Shown: piece by piece, positions 34,901 to 43,249 of the stretch | Layout of the letters: each line of letters begins with the position of its first letter | Numbering within the stretch: the stretch's first letter is position 1 | Assembly (NCBI RefSeq): GCF_023806465.1 | Contig: NZ_JAMSLS010000003.1 | Span: 248,001-312,000, forward strand | Direction: 5' to 3' | DNA: 64,000 bases | From: Thermomicrobium sp. CFH 73360 | GTDB lineage: Bacteria > Chloroflexota > Chloroflexia > Thermomicrobiales > Thermomicrobiaceae | Program-made: the position numbers and the translations under genes | The notes under the pieces: generated by a model | Database searches by the model: none | Told to the model about the DNA's origin: nothing | Seen by the model: the letters and a program-made list of their open reading frames with translations, nothing else

Positions 34901-35614
34901 TCAGGCTGCACCAAGATACGCGGCCTGAACGCGCGGATCGCGGGCGAGCTCGGCGGCTGAGCCGGCAAGGACGATCTCGCCAGTCTCCAGGACGTAGCCT
35001 CGGTGGGCAATCTCGAGCGCCATACGAGCGTTCTGCTCGACAAGCAAGATGGTGGTTCCATCGCGGTTCAGGCGCTGGATGACTTCGAAGATGCTCTCGA
35101 CCAGGACGGGCGCCAGGCCCATTGAGGGCTCGTCGAGGAGGAGGATGCGGGGCTGCATCATCAGGGCGCGTCCGATGGCGAGCATCTGCTGCTCGCCGCC
35201 GGAAAGTGTGCCACCCGGTTGCTTACGACGCTCGGCGAGGCGTGGAAAGAGCGTGAAGACGTACTCTTGGCGCCGGGCGATTTCAGTGCGGTCATGGACC
35301 GTAAAGGCACCCAACCGGAGATTGTCTTCGACGCTGAGACGCGGGAAAATGCGTCGCCCCTCTGGGACGTGCCCAACCCCGAGTTCGACGATCTCGTGGG
35401 GTTTGCGATGGGTGAGGTCAGTACCCTCGAGGAGGATGCGACCGGCCGACGGTCGAACGAGACCCGAGATGGCGCGAAGTGTGGAGGTCTTGCCGGCACC
35501 GTTTGCACCGAGAAGCGTGACGATCTCGCCTCGCTCGACTGTCAGGGAGATTCCCTTGAGCGCTTGGATGAGGCCGTAGTGAACATGGACACGTTGGAGT
35601 TCGAGGAGCGACAT
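34901..35614 (-). CDS. livF: Branched-chain amino acid ABC transporter ATP-binding protein LivF
   Basis: The protein has 237 residues, an ABC ATPase with Walker A (GANGAGKTSTLRAI), the GHVPEGRRIFPRLSVEDNLRLGAF stretch typical of LivF, the signature LSGGEQQMLAIGRALMMQPRILLLDEP, and a C-terminal H-loop region (LVEQNARMALEIAHRGYVLETG). With LivG it powers import by LivHM of amino acids bound by LivK. It is the last gene of the leftward liv operon and starts 3 bp after livG. Confidence 0.95.
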   Translation of the reverse strand: MSLLELQRVHVHYGLIQALKGISLTVERGEIVTLLGANGAGKTSTLRAISGLVRPSAGRILLEGTDLTHRKPHEIVELGVGHVPEGRRIFPRLSVEDNLRLGAFTVHDRTEIARRQEYVFTLFPRLAERRKQPGGTLSGGEQQMLAIGRALMMQPRILLLDEPSMGLAPVLVESIFEVIQRLNRDGTTILLVEQNARMALEIAHRGYVLETGEIVLAGSAAELARDPRVQAAYLGAA

Positions 35615-35617
35615 GCG

Positions 35618-36427
35618 TTATGCCTCCCCCGGAAGCGGTAGCGTGGAGGGGCCGAGGCCACTCGCGGCGCCACGCCCGAGATAGGCCTCGATAACCCGTG
35701 GATTGCGTCGAACTTCTTCGGGTGTTCCCTCGGCGATCTTCTCACCGAAGTCGAGAACAGTGACGACGTCGCTGATGTTCATGACGACCTTCATGTCGTG
35801 CTCGATCAACAAGATGGTGATGCCGCGCTCGTCGCGCAGTCGACGGATGAGACGGATCATCTCCTCTGTCTCGTGGGGGTTCATTCCAGCGGTCGGTTCA
35901 TCGAGAAGAAGCAGCTTGGGCCGAAGGGCGAGAGCGCGTGCGATCTCGAGGCGGCGTTGATCGCCATAAGGGAGATTGACCGCTGTGAAGAATTCCTTGC
36001 CGGTGAGCCCGACGAAGGCGAGAAGTTCTCGAGCCTCACGTTCGGCTGTGCGCTCGGCGCGGCGGTAGCGAGATGTTCTGAGGATTGCATCGAGCAGCGA
36101 ATAGTTGATATGCGGGTGGAGACCGATGAGAACGTTATCGAGGACGGAAAGGTGCCGGAAGAGTCGGATATTCTGGTAGGTACGAGCGATGCCGAGGCGT
36201 GCGACGAGATCCGGCCGGAGCCCGGTGATCGAGGTTCCGGAGAAGCGGATATCGCCCGCGTCGGGAACGAGGAAGCCGGTGATGCAGTTGAAGAGCGTCG
36301 TCTTCCCGGCACCGTTGGGGCCGATCACACTGTGAATGGCGCGCTCCTGCACAACGAGGTCAACGTCGCGGAGAGCGACGAGACCGCCGAAGCGCTTCGT
36401 AAGGTGGAATGTTTCCAGCAGGGCCAT
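35618..36427 (-). CDS. livG: Branched-chain amino acid ABC transporter ATP-binding protein LivG
   Basis: The protein has 269 residues, with Walker A (GPNGAGKTTLFNCITGF), the long LivG-type insertion between Walker A and the signature (NVLIGLHPHINYSLLDAILRTSRYRRAE), the sequence GDQRRLEIARALALRPKLLLLDEPTAGMN, and the C-terminal LLIEHDMKVVMNISDVVTVLDFG. Both LivG and LivF bind at the cytoplasmic face of the permease pair. It lies 12 bp downstream of livM. Confidence 0.95.
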   Translation of the reverse strand: MALLETFHLTKRFGGLVALRDVDLVVQERAIHSVIGPNGAGKTTLFNCITGFLVPDAGDIRFSGTSITGLRPDLVARLGIARTYQNIRLFRHLSVLDNVLIGLHPHINYSLLDAILRTSRYRRAERTAEREARELLAFVGLTGKEFFTAVNLPYGDQRRLEIARALALRPKLLLLDEPTAGMNPHETEEMIRLIRRLRDERGITILLIEHDMKVVMNISDVVTVLDFGEKIAEGTPEEVRRNPRVIEAYLGRGAASGLGPSTLPLPGEA

Positions 36428-36439
36428 CGGTGCGATCTC

Positions 36440-38113
36440 CTATCCGCGCCCGGTGGCGATTTCAGCGGGAGCAATCTCCCGTGCCTCCTCGACGGCCTCT
36501 TCGAGCTCGCGGCGATGGATGCGCTCCGGGAGGAGGCCAGCCGGACGGAAGAGCATCATAGCGATCAGGACGATGCCATAGACTAGGAGGCGGTACTCCT
36601 GGAATTCACGCAGGAGCTCCGGAAGGCCGACGAGGGCAAGAGCACCAACGACGACACCTGGCAAGCTCCCCATACCGCCGAGGACGAGAACCGCGACAAC
36701 GTTGATGCTCACGAGCAGTGAGAAGCTGGCCGGAACGACCGAGCCCACGAGGGAGGCAAAGAGAGCACCGGAGAGACCACCGAACGACGCGCCGATGGCA
36801 AACGCCGAGAGTTTTGCCGTGACACGGTTAATACCCATGGCCTGGGCGACATGCTCGTCTTCCCGAATGGCGAACCAGGAGCGTCCCAGACGGGAATCGC
36901 GGAGGCGGACTGAAAGGAACCAGGCGAAGAGACAAGAGAGAAGAACGAGAAGATAGAACTCTTGTGGGGAGTCGATACGCCAAGAGGCGATAGACGGTCG
37001 GCCGATGCGCGTAACACCCTGCGCACCACCCAGGTATGGCTTGAGCCAGTCGGAAAGGACAAGGAGCCGGACGATTTCGCCGAAGCCGAGTGTTGCGATA
37101 GCCAGGTAATCGCCACGCATGCGCAGGACAGGCAGTCCGACGAGGAGCCCTGCCAACACGGTAGTGACGATGGCGATGGGGAGTGCGATCCAGAAATCGA
37201 GCGTGAACCGCTGGCCGACTTCCGGTGACGTGAGGACGGCCATTGTGTAGGCGCCGACAGCAAAGAAGGCGACGTAGCCAAGGTCGAGAAGGCCAGCGAA
37301 ACCGAGAACGAGGTTTAGGCCGAGCCCCATCAGGATGTAAAAGCCGACGAAGTCGGCAACATTGCTCAAGAAGAGTCCTGCCCAGAGCGGGACACTGGCA
37401 AGGATCAGGAGCAGGAGTGCCTGAGTGACTGGTTGCCGGAGCGTGGCTGGGACCGCGGCCGTGGCGCGGGCAGTTACAGCTTTGGCGCGTAGGGACCAGC
37501 GCAAGGTGAACAGAACAGCAGCCAGGAGGAAAGTGACAAGAGCACCGGCGAGTGAGAGTCCAGCTGTTCCATACAGGAAGGATGTGACGACCTGCGGCAA
37601 GAGTGGACCAAGGACATCCCGCAGGAGGCCAAGGAGCAGCGTCATCAGAGCAGCTGAGACGATCACGCGTCCCCACGGGCGTGGGAGCGCACTCAGTCCA
37701 CCGGCGAAGAGGCCAGCGAGGAGACCGATGAGCAGAAGGCGTACAAGGCCTGCACCACTCGCACCGCCACCAAAGGTCAGGACACGAGCGAGTTCAGGGG
37801 TGGCGTTCAAGAGGATCTGGCGCAGATTAAGATGAGTGACCAAGAGGGCAAGCAGGAAGAGCATGAGACTTGAGAGGAGTGCACTAAGAATACCCCAGGG
37901 AATCCGTTGAACCGCTCCAGGATATCGTCGACCGGTGGCGTAGGCTGCCAGGGCGAGGAGCGCAACAAGCAGCGCGTAGCTAAAGGTCAGCGCGTCACCG
38001 ACCAGACGTCGCTGAGCGAAGGCGGGAATGAGTCCGACTAGGCTGAGGTGCCACCCGGCGATACCAGCGACAAGGCCGATGAAGATGGCACGACGCGCTG
38101 CGTGGACGATCAT
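36440..38113 (-). CDS. livM: Branched-chain amino acid ABC transporter permease LivM with long N-terminal extension
   Basis: The protein has 557 residues. The conserved LivM permease domain begins near residue 255 (FVGFYILMGLGLNLVLGFAGLLDLGYVAFFAVGAYTM) and includes LRMRGDYLAIATLGFGEIVRLL and the EAA-like GASFGGLSGALFASLVGSVVPASF region. The first 225 residues add about six hydrophobic helices not found in standard LivM proteins (about 320-420 aa). The gene overlaps livH by 4 bp (ATGA). The C-terminus after FRPAGLLPERIHRRE is a short charged tail. Confidence 0.93.
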   Translation of the reverse strand: MIVHAARRAIFIGLVAGIAGWHLSLVGLIPAFAQRRLVGDALTFSYALLVALLALAAYATGRRYPGAVQRIPWGILSALLSSLMLFLLALLVTHLNLRQILLNATPELARVLTFGGGASGAGLVRLLLIGLLAGLFAGGLSALPRPWGRVIVSAALMTLLLGLLRDVLGPLLPQVVTSFLYGTAGLSLAGALVTFLLAAVLFTLRWSLRAKAVTARATAAVPATLRQPVTQALLLLILASVPLWAGLFLSNVADFVGFYILMGLGLNLVLGFAGLLDLGYVAFFAVGAYTMAVLTSPEVGQRFTLDFWIALPIAIVTTVLAGLLVGLPVLRMRGDYLAIATLGFGEIVRLLVLSDWLKPYLGGAQGVTRIGRPSIASWRIDSPQEFYLLVLLSCLFAWFLSVRLRDSRLGRSWFAIREDEHVAQAMGINRVTAKLSAFAIGASFGGLSGALFASLVGSVVPASFSLLVSINVVAVLVLGGMGSLPGVVVGALALVGLPELLREFQEYRLLVYGIVLIAMMLFRPAGLLPERIHRRELEEAVEEAREIAPAEIATGRG

Positions 38114-39180
38114 ACGCGTTCCTCTCCACCCAGCCGTTCGCCCAGAAGACCGGTTGGGCGAAAGATGAGGATGAGTACGAGGATCGTGAAGGCGATAACG
38201 TCCTTGAGCTGGTGCGCAGCACGAATCCCGTATCCATCGAAGAAGAGGCTTGGTCCAATCGACTCGATAACGCCAAGCACGAGGCCACCAACAGCGGCGC
38301 CGGGGAGATTGCCGATGCCGCCGAGTACCGCGGCGGTGAAGGCCTTGATTCCAGGGAGGAAGCCCATGAAGAACTGAACTTGGACGAAGACGAGCGCGTA
38401 GAGGACGCCAGCAATACCAGCCATAAAGCCGCCGACGGCGAAAGTCGTGACAATGGCGCGGTCCACGTCAACGCCCATCAGGGCTGCTGCTTCCCGATCC
38501 TCGGCGACGGCACGGATCGCGAGACCAGCACGCGTTCGCTGAAGGAAAAGCACAAGCAGAGCGAGAGTGATCAAGACGCCAACAAAGACAGCGATCTGTG
38601 TCTTTTGGAAGACCCAGAGCTTTCCCTGGAGGACAGGGATCGCCGGGTAGGCACGGACGCCCGAGCCGAAGAGGCCGCGGAAGGTGTACTGCAGGAAGAA
38701 TGAGGCTCCGACTGCAGTGATGAGGGGGACGAGGCGTGGTGCGCCGCGGAGCGGCCGGTAGGCGATCCGCTCGACAAGAACCGCCACGGTCATTGAGACC
38801 AAGCCACTGAAGAGAAGCATCGCGACAAGGCTGATCCAGGGATGGGCCTTAAGGAAGCCACTGCGGTTGAGATAGTCAGCGAGAAAAAACGTGGTCATAG
38901 CACCGCTCATGAAGACTTCGCCGTGGGCGAAGTTGATCATGCGGAGAACGCCATAGACCATTGTGTACCCGAGGGCGATGAGCGCATAGATGGCACCTTG
39001 AGCGATGCCGAAGACGACAAAATCACGCCACTGGGCGGCAGTATAGTGACCGGCGCGAAGGGTGAGGATGGAACCGAGAAGCACAATGGCAAGCAGGATC
39101 CCGCCGATCGTCCAGACGATCAACTGAGAGATATCGATCCGACGACCTCCAGTAAATCGATGCGGCGCAGCGATCGTCAC
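38110..39180 (-). CDS. livH: Branched-chain amino acid ABC transporter permease LivH
   Basis: The protein has 356 residues, with a short N-terminal extension and the LivH permease core beginning near residue 50 (FVVFGIAQGAIYALIALGYTMVYGVLRMINFAHGEVFMSGA). It contains LAIRAVAEDREAAALMGVDVDRAI and GIKAFTAAVLGGIGNLPGAAVGG, diagnostic of LivH. GAGGAG lies nine bases before the ATG. A strong stem-loop separates it from livK, which suggests lower expression of the permease genes than of the binding protein. Confidence 0.95.
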   Translation of the reverse strand: MTIAAPHRFTGGRRIDISQLIVWTIGGILLAIVLLGSILTLRAGHYTAAQWRDFVVFGIAQGAIYALIALGYTMVYGVLRMINFAHGEVFMSGAMTTFFLADYLNRSGFLKAHPWISLVAMLLFSGLVSMTVAVLVERIAYRPLRGAPRLVPLITAVGASFFLQYTFRGLFGSGVRAYPAIPVLQGKLWVFQKTQIAVFVGVLITLALLVLFLQRTRAGLAIRAVAEDREAAALMGVDVDRAIVTTFAVGGFMAGIAGVLYALVFVQVQFFMGFLPGIKAFTAAVLGGIGNLPGAAVGGLVLGVIESIGPSLFFDGYGIRAAHQLKDVIAFTILVLILIFRPTGLLGERLGGEERV

Positions 39181-39217
39181 TGCACGCTCCTCGTCATGAG
39201 ACCGTTCTCTTTAGGAA

Positions 39218-39252
39218 GACTGCCGGGTCGGGAGTCTCCCGACCCGGCAGTC
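39218..39252 (-). other. Perfect 16-bp stem-loop between livK and livH
   Basis: Arms GACTGCCGGGTCGGGA (39218-39233) and its exact complement (39237-39252) flank a 3-base loop. It lies 13 bp after the livK stop and 37 bp before the livH start on the minus strand. No U-tract follows it in the operon direction (next bases CTTCCTAAAG), so it is not a classical terminator. It probably protects the 3' end of livK mRNA or partly attenuates the downstream genes, the usual arrangement for a highly expressed binding protein. Confidence 0.85.
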
Positions 39253-39265
39253 GCGCGAAAACGGG

Positions 39266-40591
39266 TCATGGATAGATCTTGCGGATTGCACTGTCCGGCC
39301 AACCAGCGGTGTCCGTGCTGAAGACCTCATAGACCGCAATCTTCGGGTCGGCGCAGTCGCCATACTGGTCACAGGTGAGGTTCCCGGTCAGCCCAGAGAA
39401 GTTCTTCGTCTGGTAGAGCGCCTCACGCAATGCCTTGCGTGGGATATACAGCGTACCGTCTGGTGCTTGGACGGCGACCTTCTTGATGGCTTCCACAATC
39501 ATCATGGTCGCGTCATATGCGTGAGCGTGGAAGCCAGCGACCGGCTTGGTACCGTACTTCTGCTGGTACTTCTGGACGAACTCCTGATACTTGGGGCCGA
39601 GTACTGTGAGGTCCGGGCCGCTCAGATAGAGTCCCACAGCAGCCTGGCCAGCGTTCTGAACCGTCTGTGGCTCAAGGAGACCGTCGGCACTCATGAGTTT
39701 GACATTCTCAAGGCCGCTAATCTCCTTGGCCTGGAGTGTGATGTACGAGCCTGCGGGGTTGAAGATCGGGTAGTAGATGAGTTCAGGCTGCTGCGTCGCG
39801 ATGCGGGTAAGCACCGGGCGCATGTCGGTATCTTCCGGGCTCACCGCTTCCTGGGCGACCACAGTACCGCCGAGCTTCTGGACATTCTCGGCAAAGACAT
39901 TGGCCAGCTGCTCAGCGTAGAGGCTCCCATCGTGGATGGTGGCCACGCGCTTGAGCCCGAGCTTATTCACCACGAACTCAGCGGCGACGCGCCCCTGGAC
40001 CTTGTCATTGTGCGCGACGCGGAGGTACGCGTCGACGTGCTTTGCGGGATCGGTGAGGTCTGGAGCGGTGTTGGACGGTGAGACCATCACGAGGCCAGCC
40101 TGGTCAATGATCGGCGCACCAACGCGGGCCTCTGAGGAGCAGGACGAGCCGACGATCGCGACGATGCGTGGGTTTGCAGCCAGGCGGGTTGCCGCTGCCT
40201 GTCCGCCCTCGGGATTGCAGCCGGAGTCCTCGCCGACGAGTTCGATCTTGTGACCGAGGAGTTCACCACCAAGGTCTTCGATGGCGATCTCAATGCCCCT
40301 CTTTGAGTCCTCACCCAACTGGGCGGTGCCGCCGGACACTGTCAACATCCATGCCAGAACGATTGGTTCACCCGGCTTGATTTCGAGGACACCGATTGGG
40401 TCAGTTGGCTTTGTTACCTGGGCTTGCGGTGTCGGCTGTGCGGCCGGAGTAGGCGACGCCGCAGCTGCCGGGGTTGGACTAGGTTGTGCCGCTGGTGCCG
40501 GGGTCGGGGTCGGCTGGGCTCGCTGACAGGCGGCAAGCACGAAGGCCAACAGCAGCAGAAGCACTGTGAACGAGCGTATCGGACGTCGCAT
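39266..40591 (-). CDS. livK: Branched-chain amino acid ABC transporter substrate-binding lipoprotein LivK
   Basis: The protein has 441 residues. A lipoprotein signal (VLLLLLAFVLAAC) is followed by a Pro/Thr/Ala-rich linker of about 40 residues, then the periplasmic-binding fold of the Leu/Ile/Val type: PIVLAWMLTVSGGTAQLGEDSKRGIEIAIEDLGG, AIVGSSCSSEARVGAPIIDQAGLVMVSPSN and AYDATMMIVEAIKK. It captures branched-chain or related amino acids outside the membrane and delivers them to LivHM. GGAGGAGG precedes the ATG. The first gene of the operon. Confidence 0.93.
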   Translation of the reverse strand: MRRPIRSFTVLLLLLAFVLAACQRAQPTPTPAPAAQPSPTPAAAASPTPAAQPTPQAQVTKPTDPIGVLEIKPGEPIVLAWMLTVSGGTAQLGEDSKRGIEIAIEDLGGELLGHKIELVGEDSGCNPEGGQAAATRLAANPRIVAIVGSSCSSEARVGAPIIDQAGLVMVSPSNTAPDLTDPAKHVDAYLRVAHNDKVQGRVAAEFVVNKLGLKRVATIHDGSLYAEQLANVFAENVQKLGGTVVAQEAVSPEDTDMRPVLTRIATQQPELIYYPIFNPAGSYITLQAKEISGLENVKLMSADGLLEPQTVQNAGQAAVGLYLSGPDLTVLGPKYQEFVQKYQQKYGTKPVAGFHAHAYDATMMIVEAIKKVAVQAPDGTLYIPRKALREALYQTKNFSGLTGNLTCDQYGDCADPKIAVYEVFSTDTAGWPDSAIRKIYP

Positions 40592-41334
40592 CGGTCCTCC
40601 TCCTCAAGCTGACCGAAACAACAGAAACCCGGACATGCCGGACCGGCGTCCGTGTGAGGTCATTCTCGCACAAGATCGGCGGAGCAGTCAAGACACCCCC
40701 TTGTGCACGGTGCTGTCCTGGGAGTGAGCTCTCTGGCGTACCTCGGCTGGTCGTGCTGCGCGTGGCGCGTGATGGGATTCGACTGGTCGGAGGGTAAGGC
40801 AGCGCCTCGCTTTGCAGCGTGAGGAAAGGCGCGTCCAAATCTCCTGTGACTATCGTCGTAGGAGGGAGGAGCCTGAGCCGGTCTGGTGCGCTCCCTTTGG
40901 ACGAGCCTTCGGCAGGTCATCCTTGTCTCTGTCCACGTGCTCTGAGTTTGGCAGGACTCGCTTGTGCTGGGTGTGTCTTGAACTTTGAACTGCCGCCGAG
41001 CCCAAGAAATGCGGGAGCATTTTGCCTGGGAAGAGGGCCAGGCGAGAACTTGATCATCTCCAGTGTGCAAAAACCTGAGTACGGCGGCTGGTGCGCTGGA
41101 GCAGGTGGCCCGCCATGTCAGGGAGGCTCTGCAGGCAACTCGAGCGCCGGGAATACCAAATGGTAGCCATCAGCGGGGGTTCAGGTGCCACACAGATCGG
41201 ACAGGTCTCCCATGGACAAGAGCCTAGACGGGCTCGCTCGAGCCTGGTGTGCGAGACGTGTTGTGGAAGCTCAGCCAGACCAGGTGGGAAGGTCGTTGAG
41301 CAGGAAAGGCTTGCTTTCCCGCAACGATGGGGGA
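40592..41334. other. Intergenic region between divergent livK and the CsoR/CstR-like gene
   Basis: About 740 bases with no convincing gene. It should contain the livK promoter. A short hairpin (GGAAAG at 41303-41308, CTTTCC at 41314-41319) lies just upstream of the regulator promoter. Open frames on the plus strand (about 115 codons at 40819) have no plausible protein character. Confidence 0.5.
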
Positions 41335-41386
41335 TTGACTTGGTGGCCAGGACGCAGTACAGTGTAGCTGTACCCCGGTAGAGTAC
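41335..41386 (+). promoter_or_regulatory. Sigma70-like promoter with overlapping CsoR/CstR-type operator
   Basis: A -35 box TTGACT (41335-41340) and a -10 box TACAGT (41358-41363) are separated by exactly 17 bases. Immediately after, over the expected start of transcription, lies GTACCCCGGTAGAGTAC (41370-41386), containing TACCCCGGTA. CsoR-family operators are G/C-tract palindromes flanked by TA, so this position suits autoregulation by the downstream regulator. The regulator's ATG is 22 bp further on. Confidence 0.65.
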
Positions 41387-41407
41387 GGCGCAGGGTGAGG
41401 TGCGAAG

Positions 41408-41686
41408 ATGACTTCGGTCGCGCAGCTGGACGAAGTGACGCGGACGGAGCTGATCGAGCGCTTACGGCGGATCGAAGGGCAGGCTCGTGGAATTGCCCGG
41501 ATGATTGAAGAAGGGCGAGAGTGTCTTGACGTTGTCCAGCAGCTCACGGCGATGCGGGCGGCAGCTGACAGCTTATGTGTGGAGCTCGTGCAGGCGATGC
41601 TCGAGCGATGCTTCCTAGACGGGTCGCCCCCATCACCACAACAGCTGGCTCGGGTGCTGAAGGCGGTCGTGCGCGGTGGACGGTGA
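41408..41686 (+). CDS. CsoR/FrmR-family transcriptional repressor (CstR-like ligand set)
   Basis: This 92-residue all-helical repressor has the family hallmark LIERLRRIEGQARGIARMIEEGRECLDVVQQLTAMRAAADSL. Copper CsoR uses Cys-His-Cys; here the equivalent positions are Cys39, Met64 and Cys68, with an extra Cys57. The missing His argues against copper or RcnR-type nickel sensing and resembles CstR, the persulfide/polysulfide sensor that uses two cysteines. It ends 15 bp before a FeS/NrfD gene and a molybdoenzyme gene, so it is likely to control them. The actual ligand is inferred, not shown. Confidence 0.88.
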   Translation: MTSVAQLDEVTRTELIERLRRIEGQARGIARMIEEGRECLDVVQQLTAMRAAADSLCVELVQAMLERCFLDGSPPSPQQLARVLKAVVRGGR

Positions 41687-41701
41687 AGAGGGGGTGCCGC
41701 G

Positions 41702-43237
41702 GTGCGGTACGGATTCCTGATTGACCAACGCAAGTGCATCGGTTGTCATGCCTGCACCGTGGCCTGTAAGTCGGAGAACTTGGTGCCGCTCGGAGTCTAC
41801 CGCACGTGGGTGAAGTATGTCGAAAAAGGGACGTTCCCGTACACGCGACGGTCCTTCACGGTGCTGCGCTGCAATCACTGTGATGATGCCCCCTGCATCA
41901 CCATTTGTCCGACGAAGGCACTCTTCCGTCGTCCGGATGGAATTGTGGACTTCGACCAGTCGCGCTGTATTGGCTGCAAATCCTGCATGCAGGCGTGCCC
42001 GTACGATGCGATCTACATTGATCCAATTACCCATACGGCGGCGAAGTGCAACTACTGCAGCCATCGAGTCGATCAAGGGCTGCTGCCGGCATGTGTCGTT
42101 GTGTGCCCGGAGAAGGCGATTATCGCAGGTGATCTCGATGACCCCACAAGTGAGATCCACCAGCTGGTGGCGCGGGAGCCCGTGAGTGTGCGGAAACCCG
42201 AACAAGGGACGCGACCCAAACTGTTCTATCTGGGTGCTGACGAGGGGAACCTCACGCCAGAGGTCCAAACACGGGAGAACGGGTACTTGTGGGCGGAGGT
42301 GCGCCCCGATGGCCGTCCTGGTGAGGCAGTGCGGGGAACGGAGTTCCTCCCGGGGCCTGCCGATGCGCGGGTGGCCTACGATGTGTGGCATCCCAAGCCG
42401 TGGGGGTGGAAGGTCGCGAGCTATCTCTGGACGAAGTCGGTGGCGAGCGGAGCTCTTGCAGTGGCTGGTCCACTGCTCGCTCTGGGTGCGCTCAACGAAC
42501 GGCCGGTCTTCCAGCTTGGTGCACCGTTGGTCGGACTCATTTTCGTGACGCTCACAGCGCTGCTCCTGATCTGGGATCTGAAGCGACCGGAACGCTTCTG
42601 GTACCTGCTGGTGAAGCCGAACCCAACTTCATGGTTGGTCTGGGGTGGGTACATCCTGCTGTTGTTTGGAGTGCTGGCCTTTGGGTGGGCTGTAACGGCT
42701 TTGCTGGGAATGAGCACCTTTGAGAGTTTGCTACGCTGGTTTGGACTTCCAGTCGGGATCGCAGCGGCGGGTTACACTGCGTTCCTTTTTGGGCAAGCGG
42801 AGGGACGGGACTTCTGGCAGAGTCCGCTTTTGCTTCCGGTGCTCTTGGCGCAAGCGGCAGTGGCAGGTGCAGCGAGCTTGTTGTTGCTGGGTGCGTTGGG
42901 CGGTGCGTCGTTCGGGGAAGCCGGCTGGCTGGCGATCGTGCTGGTCGGAGGGATGGTGGTGCTGGTGGTATTGGTGACCAGCGAGCTACTCTCCCCACAT
43001 CCCAACTTGCATGTGGCGAAGACGGTGGAACTGTTGACGCACGGACCGTACCGTCGGGAACTCCTGCTGGTTGGGTTGGGCATCGGGGTGGCGGTACCGC
43101 TGGTGGCGCTGGCGGTCGGCTGGGTGAGCGGGGCGCTTGCAGAGTGGAGCGTCCTTGCAGCAATAGCAGCGTTGATCGGGCTCTGGAGTTACGAGCGGGT
43201 TTGGGTGAGCGCTGGGCAGGACGTCCCGCTCAGTTAG
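41702..43237 (+). CDS. Fused 4Fe-4S ferredoxin/NrfD membrane subunit (PsrB-PsrC-like)
   Basis: The protein has 511 residues from a GTG. Residues 1-190 are an NrfC/PsrB/DmsB-like electron-transfer subunit with four Cys clusters (CIGCHACTVAC, CNHCDDAPCITICP, CIGCKSCMQACP, CNYCSHRVDQGLLPACVVVCP) for four [4Fe-4S] centres. Residues about 235-510 form a polytopic NrfD/PsrC-like quinone-binding domain with about eight helices. The two functions are normally on separate proteins. No Tat or Sec signal is present on the FeS domain, so it probably faces the cytoplasm. It links the catalytic subunit downstream to the quinone pool. Confidence 0.92.
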   Translation: MRYGFLIDQRKCIGCHACTVACKSENLVPLGVYRTWVKYVEKGTFPYTRRSFTVLRCNHCDDAPCITICPTKALFRRPDGIVDFDQSRCIGCKSCMQACPYDAIYIDPITHTAAKCNYCSHRVDQGLLPACVVVCPEKAIIAGDLDDPTSEIHQLVAREPVSVRKPEQGTRPKLFYLGADEGNLTPEVQTRENGYLWAEVRPDGRPGEAVRGTEFLPGPADARVAYDVWHPKPWGWKVASYLWTKSVASGALAVAGPLLALGALNERPVFQLGAPLVGLIFVTLTALLLIWDLKRPERFWYLLVKPNPTSWLVWGGYILLLFGVLAFGWAVTALLGMSTFESLLRWFGLPVGIAAAGYTAFLFGQAEGRDFWQSPLLLPVLLAQAAVAGAASLLLLGALGGASFGEAGWLAIVLVGGMVVLVVLVTSELLSPHPNLHVAKTVELLTHGPYRRELLLVGLGIGVAVPLVALAVGWVSGALAEWSVLAAIAALIGLWSYERVWVSAGQDVPLS

Positions 43238-43249
43238 GGGGTGACGGCG

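Noticed and set aside
39218-39252. livK-livH stem-loop as a classical terminator
   Set aside because: No U-tract follows in the operon direction, and livH has its own ribosome binding site only 37 bp later, so full termination is unlikely.
34918-40591. Plus-strand open frames of up to 260 codons across the liv genes
   Set aside because: All lie opposite conserved ABC transporter genes.
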